In this document: positions 17,697 through 25,662 of the stretch, one piece after another
Numbering within the stretch: position 1 is the first letter of the stretch
Layout of the letters: each line of letters begins with the position of its first letter
Assembly: GCF_010728925.1 (NCBI RefSeq)
Contig: NZ_AP022608.1
Coordinates: forward strand, 3,348,001 to 3,412,000
From: Mycolicibacterium gadium
GTDB taxonomy: Bacteria > Actinomycetota > Actinomycetes > Mycobacteriales > Mycobacteriaceae
Reading direction: 5' to 3'
Length of the DNA stretch: 64,000 bases
Program-made: the position numbers and the translations under genes
Notes under the pieces: model-generated
What the model was told of the DNA's origin: nothing
Seen by the model: the letters and a program-made list of their open reading frames with translations, nothing else
The model's database searches: none

Positions 17697-19081
17697 CAGT
17701 CAGCAGGCCTAGCTATGATCGCGACGAGATCAGCGTGGGCATAGTGCATTTCGGGGTCGGCGGCTTCCATCGCGCCCACCAGGCAATGTACATCGACCGG
17801 CTCCTCGAGATGGGCCTCGCCAAGGATTGGGGGATCTGCGGAGTCGGTGTGATGGCGGCCGACCGCAAGATGGCCGACGTGATGGCCGCACAGGACGGGC
17901 TGTACACGCTGCTGCTGGAGAACCCCGACGGCACCCGCACCGCGCGGGTGATCGGGTCGATCATCGACTATCGCTACGCGCCCGACGATCCCGAGTCGGT
18001 GATCGAACTGCTCGCCGCACCCAGCACCCGCATCATCTCGCTGACCATCACTGAGGGCGGTTACAACATCGAGGCCGCCGGACCGGACAGCGTGTTCGGT
18101 CTCGTCGCGGAGGCGCTGGCACGTCGGCGCGACGGCGGCATCGCCTCACCGACGATCGTGTCGTGCGACAACATCGAGGGCAACGGTGATGTCGCCCGAC
18201 ATGCGTTCACCACCTACGCCGACCGTGTCCACCCCGGCCTCGGCGAGTGGATGGCCGCGCACACCACGTTCCCTAACTCGATGGTGGACCGCATCACCCC
18301 GGTCACGACACCCGACGTGATCGCCACCGTCAAGGACGAATTCGGCGTCGACGACCAATGGCCGGTGGTCGCGGAACCGTTCACCTCATGGGTGCTCGAA
18401 GACGACTTCTCCGATGGTCGTCCGCCGTTGGAGAAGGTCGACGTGCTGATGGTCGACGACGTCACGCCGTACGAGTTGATGAAGCTGAGGTTGCTCAACG
18501 CCAGCCATCAAAGTCTTTGCTACTTCGCGTATCTGGCGGGATACCGGCTGGTGCACGATGCCGCGGGTGATCCGCTGTTCGCCGAGTTCCTGACGTCGTA
18601 CATGGACACCGAAGCCACCCCGACGCTGAAGCCGGTGCCTGGTATCGACCTACCGGACTACAAGCGGACATTGATCGAGCGGTTCGCCAATCCTGGTGTC
18701 AAGGACACGATCGCGCGGCTGTGCTATGGCTCGTCGGACCGCATCCCCAAATGGCTGCTTCCGGTGATCAGGGAGAACCTGAGGACTGATGCGCCGATTC
18801 GGCTGTCCGCCGCCACCGTCGCCAGCTGGGCGCGGTACGCCGAAGGTGTCGACGAGCAGGGTGAGCCGATCGACGTTCAGGATCAACTGGCCGATACCCT
18901 TGTCCCGCTGGCGAAGTCGCAACGAACGAACCCGACCGCGTTCATCGAGAATGCCGAGGTGTTCGGCGACCTGGCCAACGATTCACGTTTCGTCGAGGCC
19001 TATGTATGGGCACTCGAATCGCTGCACCGTGACGGAGCACGGGCAACGCTCGAGACGTTGCTCCGCAAGGATTCGCGATGA
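17693..19081 (+). CDS. Polyol-specific long-chain (mannitol/arabinitol-type) dehydrogenase
   Basis: A 462-residue member of the mannitol 2-dehydrogenase family. The N-terminal Rossmann segment is Val-His-Phe-Gly-Val-Gly-Gly-Phe-His-Arg-Ala-His. The catalytic region contains Lys and Asn-His in MKLRLLNASHQSL, matching the K-x(4)-N-x-x-H signature. The expected reaction is oxidation of mannitol (or D-arabitol or sorbitol) to fructose or xylulose with NAD. It overlaps the preceding dehydrogenase and the following kinase (ATGA at both junctions), so the three proteins are co-translated. Confidence 0.9.
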   Translation: MTVSRPSYDRDEISVGIVHFGVGGFHRAHQAMYIDRLLEMGLAKDWGICGVGVMAADRKMADVMAAQDGLYTLLLENPDGTRTARVIGSIIDYRYAPDDPESVIELLAAPSTRIISLTITEGGYNIEAAGPDSVFGLVAEALARRRDGGIASPTIVSCDNIEGNGDVARHAFTTYADRVHPGLGEWMAAHTTFPNSMVDRITPVTTPDVIATVKDEFGVDDQWPVVAEPFTSWVLEDDFSDGRPPLEKVDVLMVDDVTPYELMKLRLLNASHQSLCYFAYLAGYRLVHDAAGDPLFAEFLTSYMDTEATPTLKPVPGIDLPDYKRTLIERFANPGVKDTIARLCYGSSDRIPKWLLPVIRENLRTDAPIRLSAATVASWARYAEGVDEQGEPIDVQDQLADTLVPLAKSQRTNPTAFIENAEVFGDLANDSRFVEAYVWALESLHRDGARATLETLLRKDSR

Positions 19082-20025
19082 GAGCGCTGGTCATCGGCGA
19101 AGCGCTGATCGACATCGTCGAGCGTGACGGTCAGGTGACGGGTGAGCATGTCGGCGGCAGCCCGCTCAACGTGGCGGTGGGGTTGGCCCGGCTGGACCGG
19201 GGAGTCGACTTCCTCACCCACATCGGCGACGATGCGCGCGGAAGACGCATCGCTGAGTACGTCGAAAGCTCTGGAGTACAACTGGTTTCAGGCAGTATGT
19301 CCGCCGACCGCACCCCGACCGCCGTAGCCACGCTCGACGAAGACGGTTCGGCGCAGTACACGTTTGACATCGACTGGAAGCTCGCGGGCACTCCGGAGGT
19401 CACACCGCCGCTCGTCGCGCACACGGGATCGATCGCGAGCTGGCACGAGCCCGGCTGCCGGGCCACCGCCGCACTACTGGATACGTACCACCCGTCGGCG
19501 ACTATCACCTTCGATCCGAACGTGCGGCCGGCGCTGATCGAAGACGGTGACGCCACGAGGGCCCGCATCGACCGGCTCCTGGAGAAGTGCGACGTGGTCA
19601 AGGCCAGCGATGAGGACCTGCGCTGGATCGACCCGAATCGCTCGGCCAAACAGATCGCCCGGACGTGGCTGAGTCTGGGCCCGTCGATCGTCGCGGTGAC
19701 GATGGGCGATCGCGGCGCCTTCGCGATGTGCGAAGCGGGTACGGTGCGGATCGCGGCCCTCCCGGTCGACGTGGTCGACACAGTGGGCGCCGGCGATGCG
19801 TTCATGACCGGGCTGATCGATGCGCTGTGGGAGTTGAATCTGCTGGGCGCCGAAAGACGCCACGACCTGCGCGCCATCGGGCTCGATGCGCTCAACTCGG
19901 TCGTTGCGACGGCGGCGCTCTCGTCGGCGCTGACCGTCGGCCGTGCCGGTGCCGACCTCCCCGATCGCGCAACACGTGAGGCTGCAGCGGCAAGCTCCGG
20001 CCCGCGGTCGCCCCGACCCGGCTAA
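19078..20025 (+). CDS. PfkB-family carbohydrate kinase (fructokinase-like)
   Basis: A 315-residue kinase with both PfkB signatures: GGSPLNVAVGLARL near residue 22 and the catalytic DTVGAGDAF near 240, where the Asp is the base. It would phosphorylate the ketose made by the two dehydrogenases, feeding it into glycolysis or the pentose phosphate pathway. Last gene of the rightward polyol operon. The C-terminal 25 residues are low-complexity. Confidence 0.9.
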   Translation: MRALVIGEALIDIVERDGQVTGEHVGGSPLNVAVGLARLDRGVDFLTHIGDDARGRRIAEYVESSGVQLVSGSMSADRTPTAVATLDEDGSAQYTFDIDWKLAGTPEVTPPLVAHTGSIASWHEPGCRATAALLDTYHPSATITFDPNVRPALIEDGDATRARIDRLLEKCDVVKASDEDLRWIDPNRSAKQIARTWLSLGPSIVAVTMGDRGAFAMCEAGTVRIAALPVDVVDTVGAGDAFMTGLIDALWELNLLGAERRHDLRAIGLDALNSVVATAALSSALTVGRAGADLPDRATREAAAASSGPRSPRPG

Positions 20026-20028
20026 CGT
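20023..20028 (+). promoter_or_regulatory. Candidate -10 element giving a leaderless ku mRNA
   Basis: TAACGT (TANNNT class) ends six bases before the ku ATG at 20035 and no ribosome binding site is apparent. Transcription would begin at or next to the start codon. The element straddles the stop of the kinase gene, so ku could be expressed independently of the polyol operon. Confidence 0.45.
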
Positions 20029-20034
20029 GGGCTT

Positions 20035-20955
20035 ATGCGCTCCATATGGAAGGGTTCAATCGCCTTCGGACTGGTGAACGTCCCGGTCAAGGTCTACAGC
20101 GCGACCGAAGACCACGACGTCAAGTTCCACCAGGTGCACGAGAAGGACAACGGACGCATCCGGTACAAGCGCGTCTGCGAGGTGTGCGGTGAGGTCGTCG
20201 AGTTCCGCGACATCGCGAAGGCGTACGAATCCGACGACGGTCAGACGGTGATCATCACCGACGACGACATCGCGACCTTGCCCGAGGAACGCAGCCGTGA
20301 GATCGAGGTGCTGGAGTTCGTTCCCGCCAGCGACATCGATCCCATGATGTACGACAAGAGCTACTTCCTCGAACCAGAGGGCAAGTCGTCGAAGTCGTAC
20401 GTCCTGCTGGCCAAGACGCTGATGGATACCGACCGGGTCGCGATCGTGCACTTCGCGCTGCGAAACAAGACGCGGCTGGCGGCACTGCGGGTGCAGGACT
20501 TCTCAAAACGCGATGTCATGGTGATCCAGACGCTGTTGTGGCCCGACGAGATCCGCGATCCTGACTTTCCGTCGCTCGACGCGAAGGTCGACATCAAGCC
20601 CGCCGAGCTCAAGATGGCAAGCCAAGTCGTCGAGTCGATGACCGACGACTTCAAGCCCGACCGCTATCACGATGACTACCAGGAACAGCTGCACGAGCTG
20701 ATTCAGGCGAAACTCGAAGGCGGCGAGGCGTTTACGACCGAGGAGCAGCCGAAGGAACTCGACGAGACCGAGGACGTTTCGGATCTGCTGGCGAAGCTCG
20801 AGGCCAGCGTCAAGGCCCGCCGCGAAGGCGGTTCGGACACCCCTGCCAAGAAGGCACCCGCGAAGAAGGCCGCTTCGAAGAAGGCCCCGGCCAAGAAAGC
20901 CGCGAAGAAAGCACCCGCCAAGAAGGCGGCCAAGAAGGCCGCCGCCAAGAAGTAG
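20035..20955 (+). CDS. ku: Ku, non-homologous end-joining DNA-end-binding protein
   Basis: A 306-residue prokaryotic Ku. The start MRSIWKGSIAFGLVNVPVKVY is the hallmark of the family, and the ring-forming core extends to about residue 250. The last 40 residues are a lysine/alanine/proline tail of repeated AKKAPAKKA units, resembling histone H1 tails, as in other mycobacterial Ku proteins that use it for DNA contacts and threading. The homodimer encircles broken ends and recruits LigD. It converges with the TetR gene three bases after its stop. Confidence 0.96.
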   Translation: MRSIWKGSIAFGLVNVPVKVYSATEDHDVKFHQVHEKDNGRIRYKRVCEVCGEVVEFRDIAKAYESDDGQTVIITDDDIATLPEERSREIEVLEFVPASDIDPMMYDKSYFLEPEGKSSKSYVLLAKTLMDTDRVAIVHFALRNKTRLAALRVQDFSKRDVMVIQTLLWPDEIRDPDFPSLDAKVDIKPAELKMASQVVESMTDDFKPDRYHDDYQEQLHELIQAKLEGGEAFTTEEQPKELDETEDVSDLLAKLEASVKARREGGSDTPAKKAPAKKAASKKAPAKKAAKKAPAKKAAKKAAAKK

Positions 20956-20958
20956 CCG

Positions 20959-21621
20959 TCATTCGGTCAGTAATTCTGGACGCAGCAAGAGGCGGGGTAG
21001 CGCGTGCGCGAGCCACTCCTCGTATTCGTCCGGCGTCCAGCCCAGATCGGCTGTGTACAGCGAATACAGGTGCGGGGCCTGCACGGTGAACGCCACATCG
21101 GTCGCTTGATCCTCGGACAGGCCGGGCCGCAGCGCCTCCGATCCGATCTGCGAGATCCACACCGCACAACCGGATCGAATCTGGCGAAGTAGGTCTGTGC
21201 GCCTTTCCTCGAGACTGGGATCAGCCGAGGCGGCCCCTTCCATCACCCGCATGAGCGCCGCGACACGGTCATGCATTTCACGCACGAAATGCGCGGCGGC
21301 GGTGAATTGAGAACGGTGCTCGCTCAGCTCTGCGAGATCAGGCGCCAAATCCATGAGCGGGGCCTCGTCGTAATCGCCGGCGACGGCGATCTCGATGGCG
21401 CGGAAGAGGACGGCGGCTTTGGAACCGTAGGTCGCATAGATGGTCTGCGCCGACACATCGGCCGCGGCGGCGATCTGATCGATCGTCGTCGGACCGAAAC
21501 CCTGCTCGACGAACAACTCGGTGGCCGCCTCGATGATGCTGCGTTGGCGGGCTTCGGCGTCGGCACGCCGGCGACTGTTGTCGTACTTGCGACGTGGCTT
21601 CGATTCGGAAGCTGTTGACAC
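20959..21621 (-). CDS. TetR-family transcriptional regulator
   Basis: A 220-residue regulator. An Arg-rich N-terminal tail leads to the TetR helix-turn-helix at about residues 40-75 (TTIDQIAAAADVSAQTIYATYGSK). The C-terminal ligand domain has no recognisable specificity. It is transcribed divergently from the O-methyltransferase gene, and an AT-rich palindrome lies in the gap, so it probably represses that gene and itself. Confidence 0.88.
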   Translation of the reverse strand: MSTASESKPRRKYDNSRRRADAEARQRSIIEAATELFVEQGFGPTTIDQIAAAADVSAQTIYATYGSKAAVLFRAIEIAVAGDYDEAPLMDLAPDLAELSEHRSQFTAAAHFVREMHDRVAALMRVMEGAASADPSLEERRTDLLRQIRSGCAVWISQIGSEALRPGLSEDQATDVAFTVQAPHLYSLYTADLGWTPDEYEEWLAHALPRLLLRPELLTE

Positions 21622-21637
21622 CGATCCTCTACTTCCT

Positions 21638-21651
21638 TATAGTTCGCTATA
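21638..21651. promoter_or_regulatory. Probable TetR operator
   Basis: TATAG-TTCG-CTATA is a perfect inverted repeat in the 72-base gap between the TetR gene and the O-methyltransferase gene, followed by the AT-rich run TATATCCAATATATGG. Position and symmetry suggest the operator for both promoters. Confidence 0.6.
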
Positions 21652-21693
21652 TCCAATATATGGTGCTCTATTCAAATTAGCATGGAGGCCGCC

Positions 21694-22779
21694 ATGACTG
21701 CCATTCCCGCTGGACTCGCGAGAGTCGTCGAGCGTGCACGGCATCGCGTCAATCGACTGCATCTCCGGCTCGCACCTGCCCCGGTGGCGATGGTCGAACT
21801 GATCCTGGCGGCGTGGATGTCGCAGGCGCTCCAGGCCGCCGCGCAGCTGGGCGTCGCCGACGCTCTCGCGGCGGGTCCCCTGTCCATTGGGGACTTGGCG
21901 CGTCGCGTGGACGCCGACCCCGACGCGCTCCGCCGGCTGTTACGAGCTCTCATCGGACGCGGCATATTCCGTCAGGACCGCCATGGCCGCTACGCGCTCA
22001 ATCCCCTTGCCGACACCTTGCGGTCCGACTCGCCGCAGTCCATGGCCGCGGCCGCGAAATACTACGGTTCGCCGCAGCACCGCGAGCACTGGAGCATGCT
22101 CGTCGACTCGATTCGGACGGGCCAAGCGAGTGTTCCGCGGCTGCGCGGCAAGGACTTTTTTGAGTACCTCGAGGACGAGCCCGAACTCGCTGCGCTGTTC
22201 AACGAAACCATGACCAACATTTCGGGGTTGTCCGAGGAATCCGTCATTGCCGCATACCCCTTCAGCCGCGGCTCGACGATCGTCGATGTGGGGGGTGGAC
22301 AAGGTCGGCTGCTAGCTTCCGTCCTGGCTGCTACGCCCGGCGCCCGCGGTGTGCTCTACGACCTGCCGCAGGTAGTGGCGAACGCGCCTGCGCTGCTGGA
22401 GAAAGCGGGAGTGGCCGACCGTGTCCGAATCGACGGCGGGTCGTTCTTCGAGAAGGTCCCAGCCGACGGCGACGTCTACCTCATGAAGCACATCATTCAT
22501 GATTGGCCTGACGATCAGGCTGTCGAGATCCTTCGCACCGCTCGTGCGTCTGTCGGCCCCGCGGCCCGAATCGTGTTGGTGGAACTCGTGATTCCCGAAC
22601 ACGACCGCGACTTCATCGGCAAGTGGGCCGATCTGGAGATGTTGCTCGGCGGAAGCGCCCGCGAGCGCAGTGCCGACGAGTATCGCGACCTACTGCGCCG
22701 AAGCGGATTCGAGCTGACGCGCGTCATTCCGACGGCGTCTCCGTACAGCCTTGTCGAGGCGAGAGTCGTGTCCCGGTGA
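21694..22779 (+). CDS. SAM-dependent O-methyltransferase (acetylserotonin/hydroxyneurosporene OMT type)
   Basis: A 361-residue methyltransferase begun at ATG 21694, five bases after GGAGG; an in-frame ATG at 21682 overlaps that site. The N-terminal helical dimerisation domain contains a winged-helix-like region. The SAM motif is VDVGGGQGRL near residue 200, and the catalytic region has MKHIIHDWPDD, with the His base of this class. The acceptor is probably a small aromatic or xenobiotic hydroxyl. Control by the divergent TetR suggests a detoxification or secondary-metabolite role. Confidence 0.85.
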   Translation: MTAIPAGLARVVERARHRVNRLHLRLAPAPVAMVELILAAWMSQALQAAAQLGVADALAAGPLSIGDLARRVDADPDALRRLLRALIGRGIFRQDRHGRYALNPLADTLRSDSPQSMAAAAKYYGSPQHREHWSMLVDSIRTGQASVPRLRGKDFFEYLEDEPELAALFNETMTNISGLSEESVIAAYPFSRGSTIVDVGGGQGRLLASVLAATPGARGVLYDLPQVVANAPALLEKAGVADRVRIDGGSFFEKVPADGDVYLMKHIIHDWPDDQAVEILRTARASVGPAARIVLVELVIPEHDRDFIGKWADLEMLLGGSARERSADEYRDLLRRSGFELTRVIPTASPYSLVEARVVSR

Positions 22780-22868
22780 CGGCGAGATCCCGATGGGTGC
22801 CGAACCTGGAGCCGCTGGCCGTGGAACGGCGCGAGCACCGCCACAACCGCCACCGTCCCTGACAAAAG

Positions 22869-22882
22869 TAGAACGTGTTTCA
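22869..22882. promoter_or_regulatory. KstR-type operator
   Basis: TAGAACGTGTTTCA fits the published KstR motif TNNAACNNGTTNNA at every fixed position. It lies about 65 bases upstream of the short-chain dehydrogenase start. KstR is the TetR-family repressor of mycobacterial cholesterol catabolism, relieved by a steroid CoA thioester. It predicts that the two genes downstream belong to the sterol regulon. Confidence 0.7.
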
Positions 22883-22946
22883 GAAAGTACTTACCGGCGC
22901 TGTCTAGGCTTGCTAAGGTTCGCCCGGGCGACGGAAGGAAGCAATT

Positions 22947-23738
22947 GTGATATTGGACAGATTTCGGCTGGACGACCACGTCGCGGTGGTGACCGGCGCG
23001 GGCCGCGGCCTCGGCGCGGCGATGGCTGTGGCATTCGCAGAAGCCGGTGCTGACGTGGTGATTGCCGCCCGCACGCAATCGCAACTCGAAGAGGTCGCCG
23101 AGCAGATCAAGGGTGTCGGTCGCAGAGCCCACGTCGTCGTCGCCGATCTCGCCCACCCCGAGGACACCGCCAAGCTCGCGGACGAGGCCATCGAGGCCTT
23201 CGGAAAACTAGACATCGTCGTGAACAACGTCGGCGGCACCATGCCCAACACGCTGCTGACCACCTCTACGAAGGACCTGCGCGACGCGTTCACATTCAAC
23301 GTGGCGACTGCGCACGCGCTCACCACGGCCGCCGTTCCGCTGATGCTCGAGCATTCCGGTGGCGGCAGCATCATCAACATCACGTCGACGATGGGCCGGG
23401 AAGCCGGTCGCGGATTCGCCGCATACGGCACCGCCAAGGCCGCGCTCGCGCACTACACCCGGCTCACCGCTTTGGACTTGTGCCCCAAGATTCGCGTCAA
23501 CGCGATCGCCCCCGGGTCAATCCTCACCTCGGCGCTCGACGTGGTCGCCTCGAACGACGAACTGCGCGCACCGATGGAAAAAGCCACGCCCATGCGCAGA
23601 TTGGGCCAACCCGAGGACATCGCCGCAGCGGCCGTGTACCTCGCCTCCCCCGCAGGCTCCTACCTGACCGGCAAGACGCTCGAGGTCGACGGCGGCCTCA
23701 CTTTCCCGAATCTCGACCTGCCCATCCCGGATCTGTGA
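22947..23738 (+). CDS. Short-chain dehydrogenase/reductase, probably steroid-linked
   Basis: A 263-residue SDR starting with GTG after a GGAAGG site. The cofactor motif is [10 protein letters not shown] near residue 16, NNVGG and Ser in NITSTMG follow, and the catalytic Tyr-x-x-x-Lys is YGTAK near residue 156, all as in classical SDRs. The fold is close to hydroxysteroid or 3-oxoacyl reductases. The KstR-type box upstream favours a hydroxysteroid or steroid-side-chain hydroxyacyl substrate; that link is inference. It is followed 10 bases later by the next gene, so the two form an operon. Confidence 0.87.
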   Translation: MILDRFRLDDHVAVVTGAGRGLGAAMAVAFAEAGADVVIAARTQSQLEEVAEQIKGVGRRAHVVVADLAHPEDTAKLADEAIEAFGKLDIVVNNVGGTMPNTLLTTSTKDLRDAFTFNVATAHALTTAAVPLMLEHSGGGSIINITSTMGREAGRGFAAYGTAKAALAHYTRLTALDLCPKIRVNAIAPGSILTSALDVVASNDELRAPMEKATPMRRLGQPEDIAAAAVYLASPAGSYLTGKTLEVDGGLTFPNLDLPIPDL

Positions 23739-23748
23739 GGAGCAACGC

Positions 23749-24825
23749 ATGAGTATCAAGGTCGCCGCGATCGGCACCGGCAACGTCGGCCGGCACGCTC
23801 TGACCCAGCTCATCAACGATCCGCAGTTCGAGCTGACCGGGGTGTGGGTGTCGTCGGATTCCAAGGCCGGTAAGGATGCCGGAGAGCTTGCCGGACTTGA
23901 TGTTTCGACGGGAATTGCCGCCACTACCGATCTCGACGCCATCCTGGCGACCAAACCGGACTGTGCGGTGTACACCGCGATGGCCGACAACCGTCTGCCC
24001 GATGCGTTGGAGGACTACCGGCGCATCTTGACCGCGGGCGTCAACGTGGTCGCCAGCAGCGCGGTGTTCCTTCAATACCCATGGGGCGTGATTCCCGACG
24101 AACTCCTCAAACCGATCGAGGATGCGGCGAAGGAGGGCAATGCCAGCATATTTGTCAACGGCATCGACCCCGGGTTCGCCAACGACCTGCTTCCGCTTGC
24201 GCTGGCCGGAACGTGCCAGCGCATCGAGCAGATCCGGTGCATGGAGATCATCAACTACGACACTTACGACAGCGCCACCGTGATGTTCGACGTGATGGGG
24301 TTCGGCCGGTCGCTCGACGACCTTCCGATGCTCCTGCAGCCAGGGGTGCTGAGCCTCGCGTGGGGTTCGGTGGTTCGGCAGCTGGCCGCGGGAATCGGCG
24401 TCGAACTGGACGAGGTGACCGAGACCTATGTTCGCGAGCCCGCCCCCGAGGATTTCGACATCGCGTCCGGCCATGTCGAGAAGGGCACCGCGGCGGCGCT
24501 GCGCTTCGAGGTCCAGGGGAAGAAGGACGGCAAGGTGGCCGTCGTGCTCGAACACGTCACTCGGTTGCGCGACGACTTGCGGCCTGACTGGCCGCAGCCG
24601 GCGCAGGAGGGCGGCTCCTACCGCATCGAGATCACCGGTGAGCCTTCCTACGCTCTGGACCTCTGCCTCAGCAGTCCCAACGGCGATCACAATCACGCCG
24701 GACTGGTCGCCACGACCGCCCGCGTCGTCAACGCGATCCCCGCCGTGGTCGCCGCGCCGGCCGGCATCAGGACCACCCTCGACCTACCCCTGATCACCGG
24801 AAAAGGGTTGTACTCTGTGCAATAA
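23749..24825 (+). CDS. NAD(P)-binding protein, dihydrodipicolinate reductase / diaminopentanoate dehydrogenase-like
   Basis: A 358-residue protein with an N-terminal Rossmann motif (AAIGTGNVGRHAL) and the C-terminal fold of the DapB-like group found in many copies in mycobacteria, often beside lipid or steroid genes. The true reaction is unknown; a genuine role in lysine synthesis is unlikely given this context. A GAGGAGC site precedes the ATG. It shares the KstR-type promoter with the SDR upstream, so both probably act on a sterol-derived or acyl substrate. Confidence 0.8.
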   Translation: MSIKVAAIGTGNVGRHALTQLINDPQFELTGVWVSSDSKAGKDAGELAGLDVSTGIAATTDLDAILATKPDCAVYTAMADNRLPDALEDYRRILTAGVNVVASSAVFLQYPWGVIPDELLKPIEDAAKEGNASIFVNGIDPGFANDLLPLALAGTCQRIEQIRCMEIINYDTYDSATVMFDVMGFGRSLDDLPMLLQPGVLSLAWGSVVRQLAAGIGVELDEVTETYVREPAPEDFDIASGHVEKGTAAALRFEVQGKKDGKVAVVLEHVTRLRDDLRPDWPQPAQEGGSYRIEITGEPSYALDLCLSSPNGDHNHAGLVATTARVVNAIPAVVAAPAGIRTTLDLPLITGKGLYSVQ

Positions 24826-24855
24826 GCCGGGGACACAGTAGAGAAGGGCGCGCCT

Positions 24856-25173
24856 ATGCGGACCACACTTCGAATCCTTACTCCGCTCTTCGCCGCTGCC
24901 GGAGCAGCGGCCGCGATCGTGGTCGCACCCGCGGCCGGCGCCCAGCCGGCGCCCGAACCTGCACCTGCACCTGCGCCAACACAGGAACAGCGTCCGCAGG
25001 CGTCGAGTCTCCTCCCACAGTGCGTCAACGAGGGCGGCTCCGCAGCCCTCGGCGGCTCCGCGACCGAGTGCGCCACGCCGGGCAATGTGCAGATCAACGA
25101 CACACCCGCCCAGCAGGAGTACGTCGGTCCGTGGGGTGACATGTGGGGCGAGCCCGGCTTGTTCTTCCCCTGA
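24856..25173 (+). CDS. Small exported Pro/Ala-rich protein (paralogue 1)
   Basis: A 105-residue protein: signal peptide at residues 1-29 (cleavage near Ala-Gly-Ala-Gln), a Pro-Ala-Pro-Glu linker, then a short domain with two cysteines in the pattern Cys-x-Asn-x-Gly ... Thr-x-Cys-x-Thr, followed by Gln-Ile. The second half matches the protein encoded at 25336. It lies 30 bases after the DapB-like gene and may be read through from the same operon. Function unknown. Confidence 0.65.
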   Translation: MRTTLRILTPLFAAAGAAAAIVVAPAAGAQPAPEPAPAPAPTQEQRPQASSLLPQCVNEGGSAALGGSATECATPGNVQINDTPAQQEYVGPWGDMWGEPGLFFP

Positions 25174-25335
25174 CCGGGGTCTTGGGCACGGCCTAGGAGC
25201 CACCCGTGCGAATTGATATTCGCTGTCTCACACTGCCTTTCGCAGCAGGGCTTTGGTGGTGGCGGTTTCGGCGGGGGTGGTGGCGGCCACGGCAGCCGCT
25301 GACTCCACCACTCGCGGCCTGAAGGAGGCCCAATC

Positions 25336-25584
25336 ATGTCGTCAAGAATTCGTTGTACCGCAGCATGTTTTGCGATGGCCGGCGTGTGCGCCGTTGCCCT
25401 TGCTCCCGCCGCTGCGGCCGCACCCGAATGCATCAACACCGGCCCGAACACGACCCAGTGCCAGACCAACGGCAGCGCACAGATCGTCACCTCACCGCCA
25501 CCGATCAGCAACGGCGGCTGGTACCCCTACTGGGGCGGCGGCGGCCTGGTCATCAGCCTCGGCGGCTGGGGCTTGGGTTGGTGA
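25336..25584 (+). CDS. Small exported Gly/Trp-rich protein (paralogue 2)
   Basis: An 82-residue protein preceded by AAGGAGG. The signal peptide covers residues 1-29. The mature domain repeats the pattern of the preceding gene product: Cys-Ile-Asn-x-Gly ... Thr-Gln-Cys-Gln-Thr-Asn-Gly, then Gln-Ile. It ends in a Gly/Trp-rich tail (WYPYWGGGG, GGWGLGW). Many mycobacteria encode such short secreted proteins. The function is unknown. Confidence 0.65.
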   Translation: MSSRIRCTAACFAMAGVCAVALAPAAAAAPECINTGPNTTQCQTNGSAQIVTSPPPISNGGWYPYWGGGGLVISLGGWGLGW

Positions 25585-25608
25585 CGCTGCGTTAGTTTCG
25601 CGCCAGCG

Positions 25609-25627
25609 GAGGTTTCGGCTAACCTAA
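25609..25627. promoter_or_regulatory. Half-conserved IdeR/MntR-type metal box before mntH
   Basis: The right half, GGCTAACCTAA, equals the distal part of the 19-base IdeR consensus, and 14 of 19 positions agree overall. It ends 36 bases before the mntH start. DtxR-family metalloregulators (IdeR for iron, MntR for manganese) bind such palindromes, and MntR control of mntH is established in mycobacteria. Which regulator acts here cannot be told. Confidence 0.45.
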
Positions 25628-25662
25628 CTTTTCTATTCGACGTTCCGATAGAAGGTGGGTTG

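Noticed and set aside
20843..20955. Separate histone-like gene at the end of ku
   Set aside because: The Lys/Ala/Pro repeats are in frame with Ku and such tails are normal for mycobacterial Ku.
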